Numbered from the stretch's first letter, positions 51,176 to 60,850 are shown. The stretch: DNA of 64,000 nucleotides from Methylotuvimicrobium sp. KM2 (GCF_038051925.1 NZ_CP150634.1:124001-188000); one strand, 5' to 3'. The notes: generated from the letters alone by a model not told the origin. Made by a program: numbers and translations.

Positions 51176-51817
51176 ATGCTTGATTACCAAAAAGATTTTA
51201 TTCAGTATGCCCTGGACTGCGGCGTGCTCAAATTCGGTGAATTTCAATTAAAATCGGGGCGTATGAGTCCTTATTTTTTCAATACCGGATTGTTCGATAC
51301 CGGTGCGAAATTGGGCAAATTAGGCGAGTTTTACGCGCGGGCCTTGCTGGAGTCCAAGCTAAATATCGATATGTTGTTCGGCCCGGCATATAAAGGTATT
51401 CCGCTGGTTAGCGCGACTTCGATTGCTTATGCTCGACTAACCGGAAGAGATATGCCGTTTGCATTCAATCGCAAGGAAGCCAAGGATCACGGCGAGGGCG
51501 GAGTGATCGTCGGTACGCCTTTGTCCGGGAATGTTCTGATTTTGGATGACGTCATTACGGCCGGGACGTCGGTGCGCGAGTCGGTCGCCATTATTAACGG
51601 AGAGGGAGCTTCTCCAGCGGGTGTGCTCATCGCGTTGGATCGGCAGGAAAAAGGCCCGGATGGGCAATCCGCTACCCAGGAAGTCAGGCAAACGTATAAT
51701 ATGCCGGTCCAAAGTATCGTATCACTCGAACAGATTATTGAATATTTGAAGACTGTTCAGGATCTAGGCTATCCAGTTGATACAATTATCGAATACCGAA
51801 AACAATACGGTGTTTAA
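51176..51817 (+). CDS. pyrE: Orotate phosphoribosyltransferase
   Basis: 213 residues; orotate plus PRPP to OMP. PRPP motif VLILDDVITAGTSVRE and the flexible loop FNRKEAKDHGEGG. In pseudomonads pyrE lies beside argB; here it is 22 kb away. The 60-bp gap after hemW has no terminator I can see, so joint transcription is possible. Confidence 0.96.
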   Translation: MLDYQKDFIQYALDCGVLKFGEFQLKSGRMSPYFFNTGLFDTGAKLGKLGEFYARALLESKLNIDMLFGPAYKGIPLVSATSIAYARLTGRDMPFAFNRKEAKDHGEGGVIVGTPLSGNVLILDDVITAGTSVRESVAIINGEGASPAGVLIALDRQEKGPDGQSATQEVRQTYNMPVQSIVSLEQIIEYLKTVQDLGYPVDTIIEYRKQYGV

Positions 51818-51961
51818 AAATAATCGTGCGTGACTAACAGATTCAACGATATGGTCTACACTTACCCGCATTACATCGTTATACTTCGTTCGCTTCGGTC
51901 GTGTGAAAGACTCAAGCGACCTTATTATCTTGCAGACTAATGACCGAAAAAAAGGCCAGCC

Positions 51962-53902
51962 ATGAGGAACCCGGAATTTAAAGAACAGCTGCATGAATAC
52001 TCGCAGTGGCGCAGTCAGTTGATGCAAGCAATTGAAATGTATCAAGAATGGCGTATTCGTTACGGGATGAACGATGTTCATAGCACCGGGACAATTTTGA
52101 ATATCCTTAATGGCTTGGAATCGGACCGCGTAACGCTGGCTTTTGTCGCGGAGTTTTCGCGCGGCAAAACGGAGTTGATCAATGCTTTATTTTTTGCCGA
52201 AACCGGTGTCCGCTTGTTGCCTTCAACACCTGGCCGGACAACGATGTCGCCAACCGAAGTATTTTATGACGAAGAGGGGGGCAGTTATATTCGTCTGCTG
52301 AATATAGAAAGTCGCTTAGAAGATCTTTCGCTGGCCGAATATAAAAACAATCCCGCTCGTTGGACACAAATCGATCTAAATTTCGATTCTCCGACGCAAA
52401 TGCAAGAAGCATTTAGAGAGTTGATAGCCACCAAGACCGTGCCAAGGGATGTAGCGGATAAACTGGGGTTATGGAACGAGCGTGAAGCTGCCGAGCAAGG
52501 GGTTGTTAATCCTGAAACCGTTGAAATTCCATGCTGGCGCCATGCATTAATCAGTTTTCCGCATCCGTTATTGAAGGAAGGGCTTTGTATTCTCGACACG
52601 CCGGGCTTAAATGCATTAGGTACCGAACCTGAGCTGACGTTGAATATGCTTCCAAGCGCTCAGGCAATCATATTCGTCTTAGCTGCCGATACCGGAGTGA
52701 CTAAAAGCGACTTGGAAATGTGGCGTAATCATGTCTGTAGTGCTAGGGGCGGGAGAAAGCATGGGCTGGCTGTCGTCATGAACAAAATCGATTCGATGTG
52801 GGACGATCTAGCCGGTGAGACGGGTTATGACGCAGCCATAGAATCGCAAATTAGTACATCGGCCGGAATTTTAAATATCGACGAATCATCAATCTTTCCG
52901 GTATCGGCTAAGCAGGCGCTGCTGGCTAAGGTAAAATCCGATAATGTGCTGCTCGAAAAAAGTCGGTTATATTCCTTGGAAAAATATTTGTCCGAAGACA
53001 TCCTAAAGCAACGGCGGCAAATATTACTCAATACGATTAAAAAAGATATCGGTTTTTTGGTGGGCGAATCGTCTAATCTTACCGACGGTAAGCTGGCCAA
53101 TGCGGCCAAGCAATTAGAGGAGTTCAAGAAGCTGGACTTTGAAAATCATGAAATGACCGAAAAGCTGATGGCCGAAACCCGCGACAGGCAACAGCATTAC
53201 ATGGTCAATGTCGAAAATTTTCAAGCCAGCCGTAAGGTTTTTAGTGTACAGGCAAAAATCCTGATTGACTCGTTTGCCAAGGAAAAAGTCGACGAGATCA
53301 TCCGGCAGACTCGGGAAGATATGACCAAGAGTTTAACGACATACGGCATGAAGCAACAAATCCGTAAGTTGTTCGACGATTTACGGGACTTATTGCAGGA
53401 TGCAGTCGATACGACTAATGAAACGCGCCGTTTGGTTAAAGCAATTCATAAAAAGTTTCAGGACGAATACGGTTTCAAGGAAATCGAACCGCAGCTTTTC
53501 TCGATTAAGCAATACCAGTTCGAATTAGAACAGATCTTCGAAGAAGGCGAAGCATTCCGGACCAGCGCAAAAACCACATTGACCGAACAAAGCATTGTAA
53601 TTAACAAGCTTTATAGTACGTTAATCAGTAAAGCGCGAAACATTATGAAACATGCCCAAAAAGATGCCGCCGCTTGGAGTAACAGTGTGTTGACACCATT
53701 GATGCACCAAATCAAGGATCATAAAAAACAGATTGAAGGGCGTTTGCAAATGCTGAGAAAGATTAATGAATCCAAAGGCAGCGTTGCCGAAAATATAGCG
53801 ATTCTGGAACAAGAGCTAGAGCCGTTAAAAAGACAGCGAAGCGAATTGGCAACGATCATCAAGGCGATGCAATTGGATATGTCTGGTGATAGTGAGCAGT
53901 AA
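51962..53902 (+). CDS. Dynamin-like GTPase
   Basis: 646 residues of the bacterial dynamin-like family. P-loop AEFSRGKT at residues 63-70, G3 LDTPGLNALGTEPE, G4 MNKIDSMWDD, G5 PVSAKQAL. A long helical part with coiled-coil character follows (about 345-640). No membrane span is obvious; such proteins bind membranes through the helical tip. Bacterial dynamins are linked to membrane repair, phage defence or vesicle formation; none is assignable here. The gene stands alone between pyrE and trmB. Confidence 0.88.
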   Translation: MRNPEFKEQLHEYSQWRSQLMQAIEMYQEWRIRYGMNDVHSTGTILNILNGLESDRVTLAFVAEFSRGKTELINALFFAETGVRLLPSTPGRTTMSPTEVFYDEEGGSYIRLLNIESRLEDLSLAEYKNNPARWTQIDLNFDSPTQMQEAFRELIATKTVPRDVADKLGLWNEREAAEQGVVNPETVEIPCWRHALISFPHPLLKEGLCILDTPGLNALGTEPELTLNMLPSAQAIIFVLAADTGVTKSDLEMWRNHVCSARGGRKHGLAVVMNKIDSMWDDLAGETGYDAAIESQISTSAGILNIDESSIFPVSAKQALLAKVKSDNVLLEKSRLYSLEKYLSEDILKQRRQILLNTIKKDIGFLVGESSNLTDGKLANAAKQLEEFKKLDFENHEMTEKLMAETRDRQQHYMVNVENFQASRKVFSVQAKILIDSFAKEKVDEIIRQTREDMTKSLTTYGMKQQIRKLFDDLRDLLQDAVDTTNETRRLVKAIHKKFQDEYGFKEIEPQLFSIKQYQFELEQIFEEGEAFRTSAKTTLTEQSIVINKLYSTLISKARNIMKHAQKDAAAWSNSVLTPLMHQIKDHKKQIEGRLQMLRKINESKGSVAENIAILEQELEPLKRQRSELATIIKAMQLDMSGDSEQ

Positions 53903-53935
53903 ACAGTGAGAAGTAAATAGTGAACAGTGAACAGG
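53887..53935 (+). repeat. Degenerate heptamer repeat at the end of the dynamin-like gene
   Basis: AGTGAGCAGTAAACAGTGAGAAG and so on: units of 7 bases like AGTGAGC/AGTAAAC/AGTGAAC. As at dsbB, it covers the last codons (SEQ) and stop codon of the gene. Confidence 0.65.
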
Positions 53936-54062
53936 GCGCATCGGTTGTGAACTCTGTTGTATGATTTTTCGGGTACGCCTACAAAATACTCGAAGCGTTC
54001 TCTTCTTGGTGTTGTCGAATAAGGGAGTTGCCTTTCGCGCCTATTTTTCTTTACCCTGGTCC

Positions 54063-54752
54063 CTAGATTTTTCTAAAAATCAAATCCCAAACGCCGTGGC
54101 CGAGGCGTAGGCCACGGTTTTCGAATTTAGTTAGGGGCCGATAGGAGGGGCGCTCGCTATATCCTCCGCCTACATCGGTATTTTTAAGATCCGACGCATT
54201 CGATAATACCGCCAGCATATGCTTAGCATAGTTTTCCCAGTCCGTTGCGCAATGAAAATAACCTCCCCGTGTCAACTTTGCCGTGACCAAATCGACGAAT
54301 GCCGGTTTGACGATACGCCGTTTATGGTGACGCTTTTTCGGCCAAGGGTCGGGAAAAAACAAATGAACGCCCGCTAGGCTTTGATCGGGGATGCATCGTG
54401 CCAGAATCTCGACTGCATCATGGCAAAAAATTCGCACATTGCGCAGTTCGCGCGCTTCCAGTTGCATAATCAAATGGCCGACGCCCGGTCTATGCACCTC
54501 AATGCCGATGTAATCGCAATCGGGGGTCGCCTCGGCCATGTCTGCTAGGCTATCGCCGTTTCCGAAACCGATTTCGACGATAATCGGCGCTTCGCGTCCG
54601 AAAATTTCGCTGAAACGGCATTCGATACCGGGCTCCAGGCCGTACTTATTCCAGAAATCGGCGAGGGCTTGCTGCTGGCCTACGGTGATGCGGCCTTGAC
54701 GCCGCGAAAAGCTTCGGATTTTGCCTGCGTTGGATAAATCAGGGGAATTCAT
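54063..54752 (-). CDS. trmB: tRNA (guanine-46-N7)-methyltransferase
   Basis: 229 residues: SAM motif IVEIGFGNGDSLADMA, GIEVHRPGVG, LFFPDPWPKKRHHKRRIV, YFHCATDWENYAKHML. It methylates G46 of tRNAs at N7. Ends close to the dynamin-like gene tail, convergent. Confidence 0.95.
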   Translation of the reverse strand: MNSPDLSNAGKIRSFSRRQGRITVGQQQALADFWNKYGLEPGIECRFSEIFGREAPIIVEIGFGNGDSLADMAEATPDCDYIGIEVHRPGVGHLIMQLEARELRNVRIFCHDAVEILARCIPDQSLAGVHLFFPDPWPKKRHHKRRIVKPAFVDLVTAKLTRGGYFHCATDWENYAKHMLAVLSNASDLKNTDVGGGYSERPSYRPLTKFENRGLRLGHGVWDLIFRKI

Positions 54753-54932
54753 GCTGACGGAGTGCGGTGTTTGTATTGCAATATTAATGAATACGGCTGA
54801 ATCGGTTGGGTTAGCGAAGCGTAACCCAATAGTTCAGTGCGAATGCATGTGCTTAGAGTTGAAAAAACAGCCAAGCGAATCCTATTTGGCAGTTTAATCA
54901 TGAAGCACATGAAGTATTTCAAGAGATTACCT

Positions 54933-55242
54933 AAAGTTCATGAAAGTCTGGTAATCGCCCCAGTAAATGAAAGTGCTAGGCGTTAGGGAGGGTGCGGTCA
55001 CTCGCCCGACAGGACGCCGTGAACCCAGCACCTAAATTATCCAAGATAGTTAACCATAGCCAATGGGCTATGGAATTTAGGTGCTGGGTGAATACGTCCA
55101 TGTAGGCTCGACGGCGGCTTTCCCTGCCGCCGACGCCTGTCGGTCGAGCAACCGCACCCTCTCCGGAACCGGCATTTTCTCTGCCGAGCTTCTTATATCG
55201 AAAAATTAGATAAAGAGCCAAAATCTACGAACTTCCACAGTA
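54933..55242. repeat. Family C repeat C3, interrupted by D
   Basis: A C copy like C1 with D at 55024-55088 inserted at the same core position as in C2. Target duplication TGAA at 55020-55023 and 55089-55092. Confidence 0.88.
55024..55088. mobile_element. Family D MITE-like element (65 bp), in C3
   Basis: 65 bp with CCCAGCACCTAAATT at one end and AATTTAGGTGCTGGG at the other, both exact complements. The interior differs from D in C2. Confidence 0.88.
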
Positions 55243-55279
55243 ATATTTCCGCTAATCTTTTGGGTGAACGAAAGCAAGC

Positions 55280-55336
55280 TCAGCTTTAACATTTTTCGGT
55301 ATTTGGGTCATGGGTGTTTGATTTGTTAAGGCTGGG
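55280..55336. repeat. H-like element inside G2
   Basis: Begins TCAGCTTTAAC and ends GTTAAGGCTGGG, as family H does (60957-61105), but is short (57 bp) with an unrelated middle. Its ends are inverted relative to each other. Confidence 0.55.
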
Positions 55337-55388
55337 CAAGTTATTGAATTAACTTCTTATACTTCATGGTGAAGGTTTTTTTCTAGGT

Positions 55389-56366
55389 TTAAAGAAACAA
55401 ACCGTCGATCGGCGACGAAGCCGAAGCGAAACGTTTTCTTGGCATGCGTCCGGCTAAAAATGCCAGGCGACCGGCTTCGATCGCTTTTCTCATCGCTTCA
55501 GCCATCATGATCGGATGTTGGGCAGCGGCGATTGCGGTATTCATTAGCACGCCATCGCAGCCGAGCTCCATCGCGATAGCGGCATCGGAAGCCGTGCCGA
55601 CGCCGGCGTCGACCAGAATCGGTACGTTGGCGTTCTCGACGATGGTCAAAATGTTGTACGGATTACGAATGCCCAATCCCGAGCCGATCGGTGCAGCCAA
55701 TGGCATCACAGCTACACAGCCGATATCTTCCAGTCTTTTCGCGGCAATCGGGTCATCATTGGTATAAACCATCACATCGAAACCGTCCTTGACCAACAAT
55801 TCCGCCGCGACATACGTTTCGGCGACATCGGGGAATAAGGTTTTTTGGTCGGCCAAGACTTCCAGTTTGACCAGCTTATGACCGCCTAATAACTCCCTGG
55901 CCAAACGGCAGGTCCGCACGGCATCGTCGGCGGTGAAGCAACCGGCGGTATTCGGCAGGATTGTGTACTTATCAGGCGAAATAACATCGAGCAGGTTGGG
56001 TTCGCCCGGGTTTTGGCCGATATTGGTCCGTCGGATCGCGACCGTGACGATTTCCGCACCACTGGCTTCGATAGCCAGGCGGGTTTCCTCCAAATCTTTA
56101 TACTTGCCGGTACCGACCAATAAGCGCGAATGAAAGCGAGTGCCGGCTACGGTGAAGGTATCGTCCTGGCCGCCGCCGATGGCATGAACGATTTCCAGAC
56201 GGTCATTGTCCTGTAGCGTTTGCTGTTCGTAGCGGTCGAACGGCAGGATTTCTTTATTCAACTCAACCGCGATGCGCTTGCCGCTTAGCCCCATATCGGC
56301 CACAATCCGTGCGACCGTTGTCGCTTCCGGATATTCGCGGGGTTCGCCATTTAGCAATATATTCAC
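55389..56366 (-). CDS. ThiS-ThiG fusion: sulfur carrier joined to thiazole synthase
   Basis: 325 residues. GTG 56366 ([12 protein letters not shown]) with GGAG seven bases upstream is chosen over TTG 56384. Residues about 1-66 are ThiS, whose usual C-terminal GG is at HAIGGGQDD; residues about 70-320 are ThiG ([50 protein letters not shown]). ThiG makes the thiazole of thiamin from DXP, dehydroglycine and ThiS-COSH. The GG is internal, so ThiS must be cleaved, or the thiocarboxylate made another way. The fusion is known in some bacteria. It follows the DAHP synthase gene by 14 bp on the same strand. Confidence 0.9.
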   Translation of the reverse strand: MNILLNGEPREYPEATTVARIVADMGLSGKRIAVELNKEILPFDRYEQQTLQDNDRLEIVHAIGGGQDDTFTVAGTRFHSRLLVGTGKYKDLEETRLAIEASGAEIVTVAIRRTNIGQNPGEPNLLDVISPDKYTILPNTAGCFTADDAVRTCRLARELLGGHKLVKLEVLADQKTLFPDVAETYVAAELLVKDGFDVMVYTNDDPIAAKRLEDIGCVAVMPLAAPIGSGLGIRNPYNILTIVENANVPILVDAGVGTASDAAIAMELGCDGVLMNTAIAAAQHPIMMAEAMRKAIEAGRLAFLAGRMPRKRFASASSPIDGLFL

Positions 56367-56380
56367 GTTTACGCTCCGTA

Positions 56381-57451
56381 TCAATTTTCAGTCTTTCTGC
56401 GCGCAACTACTGCCGCAGCGAGATCTTTCAACAACTGTGCCGAGTCTTCCCAGCCCAAGCAGGCATCGGTAATACTTTGCCCAAAAGTCAATGGTTTGCC
56501 GGGGATTACGTCCTGGCGTCCGGCCTTTAAATGGCTTTCGATCATGACGCCGATGATGCGTTTGTCGCCGCCGGCAATTTGACCACCGACATCCTCGCCG
56601 ACGATCAACTGGCGTTGATATTGTTTCAAGCTATTCGCATGGCTGAAGTCAATCATAATGCGAGGTCGTAGCCCTGAATTTTCCAGTCCTTCCGCGACTT
56701 TTTCAACATTGACCGCATCGTAGTTGGGTTGGCCGTTGCCGCCGCGCAAAATAATGTGAGCATCTTCATTGCCGCGCGTCGAAAAAATCGCCGAACGGCC
56801 TTCCTTCGTTAATGAGAGAAAGTGATGGGGGCTCATTGCCGCGCCGATTGCATCGATCGCGATTTTGATCGAACCATCGGTCGCGTTTTTGAAACCGACC
56901 GCGCAGGATAGACCGGAAGCCAATTCCCGATGCACCTGACTCTCGGTGGTTCTTGCGCCGATGGCCCCCCACGAAATCAAGTCGGAAACATACTGAGGTG
57001 TGATCAAATCGAGATATTCGGTTGCGGCCGGCATACCCAGCGTGTTCAAGTCCAACAATAAGCGTCGGGCAATACGCAGGCCTTTGTTGATATCGAAGCT
57101 GGAATCCAGATCGGGGTCGTTAATCAAACCTTTCCAACCGACCGTAGTTCTAGGCTTTTCGAAATATACGCGCATCACGATCAGTAGATCTTGGTTCAAT
57201 TCGTCTTTGATCGCCTTGAGCTTTTTTCCATACTCGATCGCCGCTTCCGGATTATGAATCGAACACGGGCCGATCACGACTAACAAGCGGTCGTCATCTC
57301 CGGTTAATATGTCATGAATTTCGGCGCGCGTTTGCAGCACCGTAGTCGCCGCGAGTTCATTCATCGGCAGTTCTTCGTGTACCGCAACAGGCGCAATGAC
57401 TTCTTTCGTTTCACTGATTCTTAAGTCATCGGTGTTATATTTGCTTAACAT
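56381..57451 (-). CDS. aroG: 3-deoxy-7-phosphoheptulonate (DAHP) synthase
   Basis: 356 residues, class I AroFGH-type DAHP synthase; E4P plus PEP to DAHP, first step of the shikimate pathway. [68 protein letters not shown]. Which isoenzyme (Phe-, Tyr- or Trp-sensitive) cannot be told from the sequence alone, so the symbol is provisional. It is just upstream of the ThiS-ThiG fusion on the same strand. Confidence 0.93.
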   Translation of the reverse strand: MLSKYNTDDLRISETKEVIAPVAVHEELPMNELAATTVLQTRAEIHDILTGDDDRLLVVIGPCSIHNPEAAIEYGKKLKAIKDELNQDLLIVMRVYFEKPRTTVGWKGLINDPDLDSSFDINKGLRIARRLLLDLNTLGMPAATEYLDLITPQYVSDLISWGAIGARTTESQVHRELASGLSCAVGFKNATDGSIKIAIDAIGAAMSPHHFLSLTKEGRSAIFSTRGNEDAHIILRGGNGQPNYDAVNVEKVAEGLENSGLRPRIMIDFSHANSLKQYQRQLIVGEDVGGQIAGGDKRIIGVMIESHLKAGRQDVIPGKPLTFGQSITDACLGWEDSAQLLKDLAAAVVARRKTEN

Positions 57452-57604
57452 AATAGTTATCCAGCTTGAAAGTGCGCGGAGAGTTAAAAGCCGCTCATTT
57501 TAACTTTTTTCGCGACCGCTTTGTTAGTTTTTGCTTAACTATAGTTTGTAAAGCGATCAATCACGAACGAAGCGCAAGCTTAATTGACGAACGACAAAGT
57601 CGAT

Positions 57605-59425
57605 TTATACTATTCCGCTAACCGCTTCTTCCGGCAAAAAACCACCTGCCTGCATTGACCAAAGCCGATGATAAAATCCTTTTCGACCCAGTAATTCATT
57701 ATGGCTGCCGTCCTCGACGATGCGACCGTTATCAAAGACCAAAATGCGGTCGAGATGGGCAATCGTCGATAAACGATGCGCAACGGCGATGACGGTCTTA
57801 CGACCCATGGCTCGGTCGAGATTTTCTTGAATGGTTTTTTCGGTGACCGAATCTAAACTGGATGTGGCTTCGTCAAGAATTAGAATCGGCGCATCCTTCA
57901 GCATGACGCGAGCGATGGCGATACGTTGACGCTGTCCACCGGACAACTTGACGCCGCGTTCTCCCACCAGAGCATCGTAACCTTCTTTCATATCGTTGAT
58001 AAACTCGTCGGCATGTGCGAGATCGGCGGCGCCAATTATTTCCGCATCCGCCGCCTCCAGTTTGCCGTAACCGATATTTTCTTTGAGGCTGCGATGGAAC
58101 AAACTCGGATCCTGAGGAATCACGCTGACTTGTTCATGCAAGGAATCTTGAGTTACACCGGCAATGTCGACACCATCGATCAGGATCGCTCCGTCTTGAG
58201 GTTCGTAATTGCGTAGCATTAGCGCGACAAAGGTCGATTTTCCGGATCCTGAAAAACCAACTAAACCAACTCGTTGCCCCGGTTCAATGATGACGTTCAA
58301 GTTTTCAAAAACCGGCTGTGAGGGATCGTAACCGAAGCGAACATGACGGAACTCGATTCTGCCATGTGTCACGGTTAGAGGTGTAGCTTCAGGTTTGTCG
58401 ATAATTTCGTGAGGACGAACGATAGTCTCGACACCGTTGGCAACATTGCCGACATATTCGAAAAACTCTAAAAATCGCCGGGTTAGATTACGGGCATCGC
58501 TGATAATCAATAACGCCAAGGCAATGCTCATTGTAAAATCGCCAACACTGATTATGCCGCTTTCCCAAAGCGTGAGCGCATAGTAGACCGTGCCGATCTT
58601 GAGTGCGGCGGCGGCAATGAATTGAAACCAACGGACTCGTTCCATATACCAAAATGTGCGGCGTCCGGCACGAACTTCGGTTTCCAAATATTCGTTCAAA
58701 TAACGGCGCTCGTAATTGAGCCTGGCAAACAACTTGGCGTTAAGCATATTGCTGACCGCATCGACGATTTTGCCGTTGACATGGCTGCGAGTCGCTGCGT
58801 AACTTTTTGCATATTGCTGACAACGAGTGGCAAGCCAATAAGAAATGACAATATACGATAATACCCAGCTTGCAACGTATTGCCCTAGTCCTTGATTAAC
58901 CTCAAGCAATAAAAAAATCGAAACGATAAAGGTTACCGTAATTGGCCAAAATTCGCATAAAACCGACCACGTCGTATGATTGACGCTGATCGCGGTTTCG
59001 CTAATGCGATGCGCCAGTGCTCCGGCAAAGTGATGACCGAAGTAACTAACCGAGTGATACTGCAAATAAGCAAAAAGTTTTTGTGTTGTTCTTTGCCGCA
59101 AACGAGGTCCGATAATAATCAGCAATGCACCGCTGGTTCGACTGAAGATAATTTCGGCCAAAGCCAAGCCTATCAGCAATAGCAATGGTTGTTGCAGTGT
59201 TTTCAGTACCGGGCCGGTTTGTTCGGTCAATGAAGCGACGCCATCCATAATGGCCTTGACTGCATAAGGCACCAGAATATTGCATGCCGCCTGTCCTGTC
59301 TCGAGAATTAACATTAACATCAATAAAACCGGGAAACTGCTAATACAGTACAGGATAAATTTGATCGTGCCGGTAGGGAGGTCCGGGGCTTCTCGTGCGC
59401 GTTGGAAAGAAGAAGGCTTAGGCAT
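57605..59425 (-). CDS. ABC transporter, permease-ATPase fusion (exporter type)
   Basis: 606 residues: membrane half (about 30-335) and ATPase half with Walker A GFSGSGKST, signature LSGGQRQR, Walker B ILILDEATSSLDS and HRLSTIAH. It is the second exporter of this type in the window (the other is msbA at 240-2015) and differs clearly in sequence. No neighbour hints at its cargo. The 312-bp region after it (59426-59737) has no gene and holds only one A-like end near 59619. Confidence 0.9.
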   Translation of the reverse strand: MPKPSSFQRAREAPDLPTGTIKFILYCISSFPVLLMLMLILETGQAACNILVPYAVKAIMDGVASLTEQTGPVLKTLQQPLLLLIGLALAEIIFSRTSGALLIIIGPRLRQRTTQKLFAYLQYHSVSYFGHHFAGALAHRISETAISVNHTTWSVLCEFWPITVTFIVSIFLLLEVNQGLGQYVASWVLSYIVISYWLATRCQQYAKSYAATRSHVNGKIVDAVSNMLNAKLFARLNYERRYLNEYLETEVRAGRRTFWYMERVRWFQFIAAAALKIGTVYYALTLWESGIISVGDFTMSIALALLIISDARNLTRRFLEFFEYVGNVANGVETIVRPHEIIDKPEATPLTVTHGRIEFRHVRFGYDPSQPVFENLNVIIEPGQRVGLVGFSGSGKSTFVALMLRNYEPQDGAILIDGVDIAGVTQDSLHEQVSVIPQDPSLFHRSLKENIGYGKLEAADAEIIGAADLAHADEFINDMKEGYDALVGERGVKLSGGQRQRIAIARVMLKDAPILILDEATSSLDSVTEKTIQENLDRAMGRKTVIAVAHRLSTIAHLDRILVFDNGRIVEDGSHNELLGRKGFYHRLWSMQAGGFLPEEAVSGIV

Positions 59426-59737
59426 GAGTACTGTTATCTACTTTGCTCGTCATCTCTTTGCTTCCTAGGTTGATATCGAAATTTGTGTGATGGGTATAAT
59501 TTGCATTAATCGGTAAGAAAATGCCGATCTAATAATTGTCAATGAAACTTCAATATTAGCCGGTAAATCAAGGAGCATTTCAAGATCGATTCGAAGTGCT
59601 TCCGCAAGCAAATTTGGCCGCGCGAAGTATACCTTGTTTGCTAAGCCAATAAAATTCGGATAGATTGCACCGATTGTTGGGTCGTATTACAGGTATCAAT
59701 CGATCTTTACACTAATACTCAAATTTAGGGTCGACCA

Positions 59738-60049
59738 ATGCAAGTTGAAGTGCTTCTGATTTTTTTATTGATTGTAGCGCTTTTCTGTTGGTCGGATGCT
59801 TTGTCTATTAGAGAATATGCTTATTTGGCCGTAAGAAAACACTGTGCGGATATGGGTGTGCAAATGTTGGACGATTGTGTCGCATTGAGCCGAATGACGT
59901 TTAAAAGAGATGAGTTCGGTAGGTTAAGGCTGATGCGTTCTTTCGAATTCGAATTCTCGGCATCGGGCGATGATCGTTATATCGGGGTGATAACGATGAC
60001 CGGTCGGCGAATTGAATCGATTCAGATGCCGCCTTACCGGATGATATAA
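59738..60049 (+). CDS. DUF3301-family protein
   Basis: 103 residues: one N-terminal membrane span (EVLLIFLLIVALFCW), then a soluble domain (ALSRMTFKRDEFGRLRLMRSFEFEFSASGDDRY). DUF3301 proteins are gammaproteobacterial and uncharacterised. Followed 83 bp later by the YbjQ gene. Confidence 0.8.
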   Translation: MQVEVLLIFLLIVALFCWSDALSIREYAYLAVRKHCADMGVQMLDDCVALSRMTFKRDEFGRLRLMRSFEFEFSASGDDRYIGVITMTGRRIESIQMPPYRMI

Positions 60050-60132
60050 AATTTACGGCGGCGTGCTAATCGAGTTTTATGCCCGTTTGTAAGCGGCGGG
60101 CCTAGACTTTTATTTAAAAAGGAAAATTAACA

Positions 60133-60447
60133 ATGATTTTTACAACAACACCTGATGTGCCGGGACGAGAGATTACTGAAAACTTGGGCGTGGTAGTGGG
60201 TAATATTGTGCAATCCAAGCATGTAGGGCGCGATTTCATGGCGGCTTTAAAAGGATTGGTTGGCGGTGAAATTAAAGGCTATACAGAAATGTTGGCCGAT
60301 GCCAGGGATCTTGCCATTGAAAGAATGGTGACCGAAGCGCAGCGTCGCGGCGCCGATGCTGTAGTTAATATTCGGTTTACGACCAGTGCGATCATGGCCA
60401 ATGCGTCCGAAATCATGGCTTACGGAACTGCGGTAAAACTCAAATGA
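60133..60447 (+). CDS. YbjQ/UPF0145-family protein
   Basis: 104 residues, YbjQ-type heavy-metal-binding fold (ITENLGVVVGNIVQSKHVGRD, LKGLVGGEIKGYTEML, RAVDAVVNIRF-like region RGADAVVNIRF). Function unknown. It overlaps the next gene by 4 bp. Confidence 0.88.
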   Translation: MIFTTTPDVPGREITENLGVVVGNIVQSKHVGRDFMAALKGLVGGEIKGYTEMLADARDLAIERMVTEAQRRGADAVVNIRFTTSAIMANASEIMAYGTAVKLK

Positions 60448-60647
60448 TTGAGCGTCAACGCATCGATTCTCCTTGCGTCGGAAATTGCTGTCTCGATGAA
60501 GCCGATGTTTGCCTAGGTTGCTACCGTACGCTCGAAGAAATCAAATCTTGGGGGGAGGTAGATGATGAAGCGCGTATCAATATTCTTAACAATGTTTCGC
60601 AAAGGGCCAAGCAAAAAGTGTATTCCGATCGTGTAAATTGTTGTTGA
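60444..60647 (+). CDS. DUF1289-family Cys-rich protein
   Basis: 67 residues; start overlaps YbjQ (ATGA). Cys pattern SPCVGNCCLDEADVCLGCYRTLEEI is the family signature, possibly binding an iron-sulfur cluster or zinc; not established. The C terminus ends in CC. Confidence 0.85.
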   Translation: MIERQRIDSPCVGNCCLDEADVCLGCYRTLEEIKSWGEVDDEARINILNNVSQRAKQKVYSDRVNCC

Positions 60648-60810
60648 ATTAGGCGCGGAAATAGGCGTCGAGTAAAAAAGTAGTCGTTTTTGCTAAGCCT
60701 GTTCGCGGTTTTGACTGTTGATGATTGAGCGATGGCTTATGCGCAAAGCCATGGAATGCGTTTAATGGAAGGATGCCGGGCAGAATCAAGTCGAAGAATT
60801 TATATTTGAA

Positions 60811-60850
60811 CCTTATTAAAACTGTGTTATTTAACACAGTTTTAATAAGG
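60811..60850. terminator. Perfect 19-bp inverted repeat (40 bp), possible bidirectional terminator
   Basis: CCTTATTAAAACTGTGTTA and its exact complement with only TT between. AT-rich with runs of T or A at both ends of the stem but no long T tract. A related piece (AAAACAGTGTTATTTAAC) lies at 61846-61861. Confidence 0.5.

Larger units (their letters stand above)
54888..55375. repeat. Family G repeat G2, interrupted by C3 and an H-like piece
   Basis: Left end GGCAGTTTAATCATGAAGCAC matches the right end of G1 reversed; right end TACTTCATGGTGAAGG matches its left. Between them lie a whole C repeat (54933-55242) with D inside and, at 55280-55336, an H-like insertion. The 635-bp gap 54753-55388 has no gene. 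Confidence 0.85.
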
